From Hsuehochloa calcarea (taxonomy: Eukaryota; Streptophyta; Magnoliopsida; Poales; Poaceae): DNA of 64,000 nt. The stretch covers positions 13,761,763 through 13,825,762 of the forward strand of contig CM070601.1 in NCBI GenBank assembly GCA_036346395.1, read 5' to 3'. The notes under the pieces were generated by a model. It made no database searches and had not been told where the DNA came from. It saw only the letters and a program-made list of their open reading frames with translations. The translations under genes and the position numbers were made by a program. The number at the start of each line of letters is the position of its first letter. Position 1 is the first letter of the stretch. Positions 58,646 through 64,000 of the stretch are shown here, in pieces.

Positions 58646-58662
58646 CAAGTTGGGACCTTACA
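58646..58662. repeat. 17-bp direct repeat, left
   Basis: CAAGTTGGGACCTTACA, repeated exactly at 59149-59165; the two bracket the crooked-neck fragment. Confidence 0.9.
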
Positions 58663-58762
58663 CTCCACCAAAGCACTATATTTGTATAGCCACTAAACAA
58701 ACTCATAACGGGACAATTGCAAAAGGAAAATGAGCATAATAGGACAAATGAATAATATATAC

Positions 58763-59148
58763 ATTCCATAGAACCTCTGGCGTATCAAGTGTTGGCTGAG
58801 CAATGGCGAGCTCATATATGTACCTGGCACGGTCAGTCTCGCTGAGGTTCTTTTCCAGTTCAACGTATTTACACCTGGCAAAACAGTTTGCTGGAGCCCG
58901 GTCAATATAGTTTTGATATAGAGTCCTACAGCGACCAACGTCACCCAATTGCATTTCAATCTCAATGTATTTCTTAAAAATCTTTCCCTTTGGAGCAATT
59001 GCAATTGTATTGCCCAAAATTTGTCGTGTAGACTTCACATCCTTTTGCCTTACCTCAAACTAGGCAGCCATGAACCATACTTTACCAAAGGAAAATTTCT
59101 TATGCGGAATTAATTTACGCAGTCCATGTAAACATTCCTTGCCCTCTC
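58763..59148 (-). pseudogene. Crooked-neck-like (Clf1/CRNKL1) HAT-repeat fragment
   Basis: On minus: ERARNVYMDC, then after a 1-base shift KLIPHKKFSFGKVWFMAA, a TAG where the family has Gln, FEVRQKDVKSTRQILGNT, IAPKGKIFKKYIEIEMQLGD, GRCRTLYQNYIDRAPANC, ELEKNLSETDRARYIYELAI, TLDTPEVLWN, ending at a GTATAT. The parent is a core splicing factor built of HAT repeats. Only about 125 residues of some 700 are present, with a nonsense codon and a frameshift, and the conserved AWRKYAE is changed to ARCKYVE. It stands alone, in the opposite direction to its neighbours, inside a 17-bp direct repeat. Confidence 0.88.
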
Positions 59149-59165
59149 CAAGTTGGGACCTTACA
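59149..59165. repeat. 17-bp direct repeat, right
   Basis: Exact second copy of CAAGTTGGGACCTTACA (58646-58662). Confidence 0.9.
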
Positions 59166-59881
59166 GTTAAACTTCTATTTGGAAGTATTTGCAATTGTCC
59201 TTTTATAATGTGATCAGCTAGGTGGCAGCAACAGAATTTTGCTTAGAATTATTTGTTTTGATCTATTTGTTTTTACAGAAATAATATAATTTATTTGCTA
59301 GGTGGCAGCAATCAAATTTACCTTTGCTGGTTTAAGAATATATTTGTTTTTCACGTAGTACCATGCGAGCTACTCCTTGCATCACTGGTTGTAACTCTTG
59401 GACTGGCTTCCAACCTTAGAAGCAACATTACCATTGGACGAAGAACAAGTTAGGAGGGTAGGAGATGATTCAGTACGAAGACCTTCTGTGACTCGATAAC
59501 TATGTTTAATCAGCATATTGATGAGAGACTTTCCGATTGATGTAAGCTTCAAAGTTTGATTTTTTTTTACGTGTACTCATTTACCATTTAGTCTGGACTT
59601 GAAGATGCATCTTATTTGATGCAAGTAAATTATCTGCATAGCCATGGCCTTCCACATACTGAGCTTAAACTGGAGAATGTTCATGTAAGCCCAGTAGACA
59701 AGCATGTTAAAGTAAGCAGCCTTTCCTTTTGTTGTTTACGTAACCGGTTGTACTTTGCAATCATGCTTTGTACTTTACAGAGGACATTAATAAGCATATA
59801 TGATTTAACACAGTATAGTTGAATAATTGAGGATTACCCCTTTTTACCGCCTCCTGTATGACCTCTTTACATTTGTATATA

Positions 59882-60190
59882 GCTCCTTGCCCGACCTCGC
59901 TCTGGTCGTACTCCCACGGCACACGAGAGCCTTCGTTAATGAAGAGGTTGTCGAACTGTATTGAGTTCCACTAAGATGGAACCGCTTGTTGTTTCACAAC
60001 ATCCTCGTCATCAGATCCTTCATCTTCTGACAATGTCATGTAGTCCTGGTCTTAGAGATCCATCCTTTGGACTAGGGCTTCTAGCTCCTCACCCTCGTCA
60101 GCAAGCCCACTAGCTTGTATAACTGAAGAAGCTCCTTCCGTGAGGTCTTCATCGACAGCATCAGCAACTCTAGGACCTTCGACCATTGCG
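59882..60190 (-). pseudogene. Mutator-like (MULE) transposase N-terminal fragment
   Basis: On minus: GPRVADAVDEDLTEGASSVI, EALVQRMDL, TAA, DQDYMTLSEDEGSDDEDVVK, TAG, WNSIQFDNLFINEGSRVPWE, YDQSEVGQGA. The last part matches the region before the DNA-binding domain of plant MULE transposases (L-VNEG--VPWEY-ENEV--GA). Further coding-like sequence upstream on minus (MYMGAVMWWLFHIFDLDYVV at about 60490) may belong to it. No terminal inverted repeats were found. Confidence 0.6.
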
Positions 60191-60199
60191 TGCGCCGCA

Positions 60200-60851
60200 C
60201 TATAGCTGGAGTCCCTAACTTGTTCTTTGGCATCACTACCCCATTCTTATTCAGCCGCCGACGCAGGAGTGGGCTTGGCGAATGCCTGGGCCAGAAGGAC
60301 CAAATCCCACTGTTCCTCTCTCGCCCTGCGTACATATGACTTCCATAACCTTGTTCCCTTAAGCTGCACTAACTCCCATTATATGCTCTGTGGTGCTCGG
60401 TTGGCAAGGTAACTCAATCTCATATATATCATAAACAACATAGTCCAAATCGAATATGTGAAACAACCACCACATCACAGCGCCCATGTACATTGCTCTG
60501 GTCTTGTTAGGGTCACAGTCACCAATTAGAAATAATGCAAATGAATCACCACATAACCCTCAACAATAGTCCCCTGACTATAGTAAATTTTGAAGTTGGT
60601 GACGTTCGACATATTTGACGTGTTGTACCATAAACAATATTGCCACGATTAAATATGTATCTAAAACAAAACTACCCACTGAAATGGATTATGCATAACA
60701 TGCTACACTACGTAACCGTAAGTCTAAAATTATGTAATCCATTTTGTTAAAAAAATTCCTAAAAGGTGGACGACCGGACGAGCAACGCTTCGCTAGCTTC
60801 TCTCCTCCCATCTACTCCTCTCCCTACCCTCCCCTCTTTCTCTTTTTTCTG
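60200..60851. other. Unassigned; possible upstream MULE sequence
   Basis: Apart from the possible minus-strand coding stretch near 60400-60530 nothing is recognisable. The right half is AT-rich with a pyrimidine run at 60790-60845. Confidence 0.3.
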
Positions 60852-60859
60852 AATAAAAG

Positions 60860-61487
60860 TAGGCTTGGTAATGGGCCAGTGCCCAGCACAAACCCCACCC
60901 TGGCCCCATAAGTGTGGGGAGTGGCCTTAACCCTCATCCAGTCCTCTATTTAATGAATACACCCAATCCAGCCCAGCCCTTTAAGTAGGATGATTGTAAT
61001 CCTATCCTATCCCGTTTTGGATCCTTGGGCCAACCCATTAATACTTAAGCAGTTGAGCCCTTGGGCTGTTTGTTCCATGTGGTCGCTGCGCTGCTGCCAA
61101 CGTTTCCCGTCCCTGTGATATTTTTCTAGATTCGTTTAGTATTCATTTAAGAGGAAACCACAGAGAGCCTAGCAGCGTTTGGGTTTGAGAGATCTGCTCG
61201 AGTCCTTGATCGAGGAAGCGATGAGTCGGGACTTGAGGCGGTGCTCAGCTGCTCAGTGAGGACTTTCCTTCACCAACCCTATTCCGCCCATGGGTTAAAG
61301 GGAGGGTTGGGCCCTTACACGACACAAAATTGCAATCACATCTGAGTCCTAACCCAATCCTATTTAAAGCTAGCTCAATCCTATCCTTAACCTTTTTTAT
61401 TTCTACCCATTTGGTATAACCCAAGGTCAGCCCATTTACCAGCCCAACCCTCTTGGCCCGATAAACCCTGGCCCATTACCAGGCCTA
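60860..61487. mobile_element. Non-autonomous hAT element (628 bp)
   Basis: Ends TAGGCTTGGTAATGGGCCAG and CTGGCCCATTACCAGGCCTA are inverted repeats with one difference. They are flanked by a perfect 8-bp duplication AATAAAAG (60852-60859 and 61488-61495). Internal CCAACCC/GGGTTGG words repeat in both orientations. No transposase. Confidence 0.95.
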
Positions 61488-61514
61488 AATAAAAGTGACT
61501 TATTCCAAAATTTT

Positions 61515-61810
61515 AGGGTCTTTTATAGGGTAGATTAGGTCGTCATTTGGAATGGTGATAGAGACTTGTGGGATTCATGTCTTCATTTGAAATGGCGGTT
61601 TTTCTAAATTTTAATATTAAAAAATTTAGAAACATGTGGGATCCCTATCACCAGTTGAAATGGCGACAGAGCCCTGTCACCAGTTGGAGTTGCGACAGGG
61701 TCCTGTCGCCATCTCAACTGACGACAGGCTACCTGTTGCCAGTGCTTAGGATGTTGTCGCCATTTGGAATGGTGCATGAACATTTAATCATTTCAAATGA
61801 CGACAGTTGC
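61515..61810. repeat. Palindrome array, GTCGCCATTTGGAATGGCGAC theme
   Basis: Words such as GTCGTCATTTGGAATGG, CACCAGTTGAAATGGCGACA, GTCGCCATCTCAACTGACGA and GTCGCCATTTGGAATGG recur about every 30-40 bases, in both orientations. Similar in layout to 24808-25020 but with a different core. Likely the subterminal region of a DNA transposon inserted in the kinase-like intron. Confidence 0.7.
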
Positions 61811-61869
61811 CTAGTTTTGTATTAAAAAACTAACTTTTTTGTAATTTTATTTTAAAATAATTTTATTAA

Positions 61870-63130
61870 AAAACACTATCCTGGCACGTCCAATTGGTAC
61901 CTTACTTAGTAGTTGCAACTCAATTGTGTAATTAAATATTTATGTGACGAGAACATCGAGATTGTGCAGTTACCTTGCGATTTTGAATTGTGCTTGTATG
62001 TGCAGGTTGATGACAAATAGATTACGTCATCCTATTCAGTATACTTTGCTTAATCATACATATAAATTCAACCTCTTAAATGCCAGCACCCCCAACCTTT
62101 TGTGTATTAGTAACCAACTAATTATGCCTGACTCTTTTTCCATTGAGGAATTAGGCTACGACAATGTCATAGACTCTCAGATGTCAACTTTTATTAATTA
62201 TTACAGTTCAAACCTGCAAGACTACTGAGACAATTAAATTATTGTCATGTGGATTACATATATCTCTTTAGTCTTTATGTAGTTTCAACTGCTGACAAAT
62301 GAACAAGTGCATACCAACAAGAAGAATGTCTCTCTGCAAGCTATAAAGCTATTGCTTTTCAACAATTAATCTATTTGGAAAAATCGACGCCTAATTAGAA
62401 AAAAAGAAATAATATTGTAGGGTAGATATTGCAATGGACTAAGTTATCGGTGTTGTTGAAACGTCGTGCTAGGATTGTACATCAACAATCTTATATTCTA
62501 ATCGACATGATCTTTTTTCACTGTTTTATTATGCTTTCTGTTTTTAGATTTACTTTTGTATTCTCAATGAGCAAATAATCCACTTTTTACAGAGAAAAGA
62601 GCTTTTTCAAACTCATGTAATGCCAAACAACACAACCATCATAAACTTGGTTTGGTCTATGGATAATTCATAACCTTATGTTGTTTTTTATTGTAGCAGA
62701 CAATATGTGCACAAGTGAACTTTTGGATCAAAAATGTTAATAGCAGCATGTGTTTTGTATAATATGTGCATGATTGATAGGAACAAACAGCTAGAAGCTA
62801 CTGTCTCTTCGATAATATCATGCGGACGATGGCCGACGAGATAGCAATTTCTCATATATTGAATATGATGTTTGAACTACATTCTTTTAAGCATGCTGAT
62901 ATACAATAATGCACTTATGTAACTTACATGTATGCGTATTCATATTCATGATGTTAAGGTAGGAAATATTATATTTTAAATATAAACAAAATGTTAATGT
63001 GTAAGAACTAAGCCAATGCCCAAGAAATCATACAGACATGGAAGTTGTCTTGTGGATTCTGCGTGCCCCAATATTATGTAGCGATCTTTCAAGATAAACA
63101 TGATTGACTAATTTCATGGTTTCTTTATCT
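61870..63130. other. Intron-like AT-rich sequence, no gene
   Basis: Lies between exon pieces 2 and 3 of the kinase-like remnant. No other coding or repeat feature was recognised. Confidence 0.4.
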
Positions 63131-63457
63131 ATTTTAGGTCGGTATTCTTGGGAATGTTGTTGATTTTCATGACAACAATGCTACCAGTAGTACAGTAGCA
63201 AGTAACAATGAAAGGCGAAAAATGATGATATCATTTGACATGAGGTAAGGTTTACAGCAAACCAAGACATGTTTGTTTGCATCCACTGTTCTGCTTTTGA
63301 AAATAGTGAAACAATATTTAACATGAACATGTATATATTATCAGTTTAATATTTCTAATTATTTTTGTTCCCTACATGTGTTGGCTTCATCGTGGCAAAG
63401 ATGATTCCGAGAGAGCTCATGGATTCTTCAACTTTCCTAAAATTCAAGTCATTAGAG

Positions 63458-64000
63458 GTTTGTTGCGTATGCGTGCATTATTTTTCTTCAGATTTTGGCA
63501 CTAGAAAGATGAGAAAATAGTGACCAAACTGATAAATCTGCAATTTTCAATAAATTGCAATGGCCATGGATAAGGGGTTAATTGTTCATTGTGCCCTAAC
63601 CACTTAGCATCAACCAAAAGTATTTTTCTTTTTGTTTAAGGTACTCTTTGGGTTTGATTACATCCAATAGAATTATGGATAGGTCTTTTTTTTCTTCCCT
63701 CTTTTGCCTTTTTGTTATCTTTTATGTGGGCATGGTAGAACCACCGATGACACTAGACCTTAAAATGCCTCATAAAGTAAACTTTAGGGCATGCAAGTAT
63801 ATTACTAATTAATTCAATTGGTGGCAAACTAGCAACAGTTAACTGAACAATAGGTCAAAAATGTTGCATTCTTTATGTGTGTTATTTATGTGAAAGCTAA
63901 AGGAGAATGTTGTTGGTCATGCTAACTAGATCATATCAAGCAAAGACCCCCCAAATAAGCACCTCCTTTTGATGTGGGTTCTTCTGAGCTGGTATCCTAC
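63458..64000. other. Downstream of the kinase-like remnant, no gene seen
   Basis: AT-rich sequence starting at a GT after LKFKSLE. The next exon of the kinase-like gene, if present, lies beyond the window. Confidence 0.4.

Larger units (their letters stand above)
59395..63457 (+). pseudogene. Protein-kinase-like gene remnant, four exon pieces
   Basis: Pieces: 59395-59541 (LDWLPTLEATLPLDEEQVRR, VGDDSVRRPSVTR, stop TAA 59497-59499, LCLISILMRD), 59625-59711 (NYLHSHGLPHTELKLENVHV, SPVDKHVK), 63138-63244 (VGILGNVVDFHDNN...NNERRKMMISFDMR) and 63377-63457 (CVGFIVAKMIPRELMDSSTF, LKFKSLE). YLHSHGLPHTELKLENV stands where kinases have HRDLKxEN, so catalytic Asp is absent; the family may be a pseudokinase. 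The acceptor before piece 2 is CAA|GTAAAT instead of CAG, and the one before piece 4 is missing. A nonsense codon plus two lost acceptors indicate a pseudogene. The 3.4-kb gap between pieces 2 and 3 is filled by transposons. I do not know the family name. Confidence 0.7.

Overview
The window is nuclear DNA from a grass (Poaceae). The evidence is intron-containing plant genes (CDC50/ALIS, STICHEL-like, WRKY), microRNA399 hairpins, GC-rich first exons, and dense LTR retrotransposons, Helitrons, CACTA and hAT elements of the kinds common in cereal genomes. I cannot name the species. No rRNA, tRNA or CRISPR was seen. All calls come from reading the sequence by eye; no database search was run.

Layout. 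1-3900 is LTR-derived sequence with internal repeats and an array of short palindromes. At 3968-6572 a 2.6-kb non-autonomous Helitron sits in minus orientation inside a tandemly repeated segment that forms the upstream region of the first gene. At 7458-9361 an eight-exon gene encodes an ALA-interacting subunit (CDC50 family, partner of P4-ATPase lipid flippases). From about 10.2 to 21 kb lies a decayed Ty3/gypsy element of the Tat type: gag, protease, RT, RNase H plus a second RNase H, and integrase on plus, and an intron-containing antisense ORF on minus. A solo LTR is nested in its pol. LTR remnants follow at 21.3-23.84 kb.

25-35 kb holds three microRNA399-type hairpins (plus, minus, plus) separated by a CACTA element that split an RNase H-like pseudogene, and by a second copy of the Helitron in the opposite orientation. 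The third hairpin has an exact P1BS phosphate-response motif and a TATA box upstream. 36.36-37.21 kb is a group-IIe-like WRKY pseudogene on minus.

38.3-50.6 kb is one STICHEL-like gene (DNA polymerase III gamma/tau-like AAA protein) on minus, disrupted by a direct tandem duplication of 5.04 kb (39899-44942 and 44943-49987). The upstream copy keeps the full first exon but has a frameshift in exon 3 and ends in a stop at the junction. The downstream copy keeps exons 2-6 and lacks the start. Only transcripts that skip the duplicated middle could encode the full protein of about 1088 residues. Intron 3 of both copies carries nested hAT-type elements and begins with a GC donor.

52.2-57.8 kb holds two solo LTRs with perfect 5-bp target duplications (52226-55924 and 56282-57827). 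57.8-63.5 kb is a mosaic of gene debris: a patellin exon scrap, a crooked-neck fragment bounded by a 17-bp direct repeat, a broken protein-kinase-like gene, a MULE transposase fragment and a complete hAT element.

Functionally, only the ALIS gene and the third (possibly all three) MIR399 loci look intact. STICHEL-like is of uncertain status, and the rest is transposable-element sequence or pseudogene.
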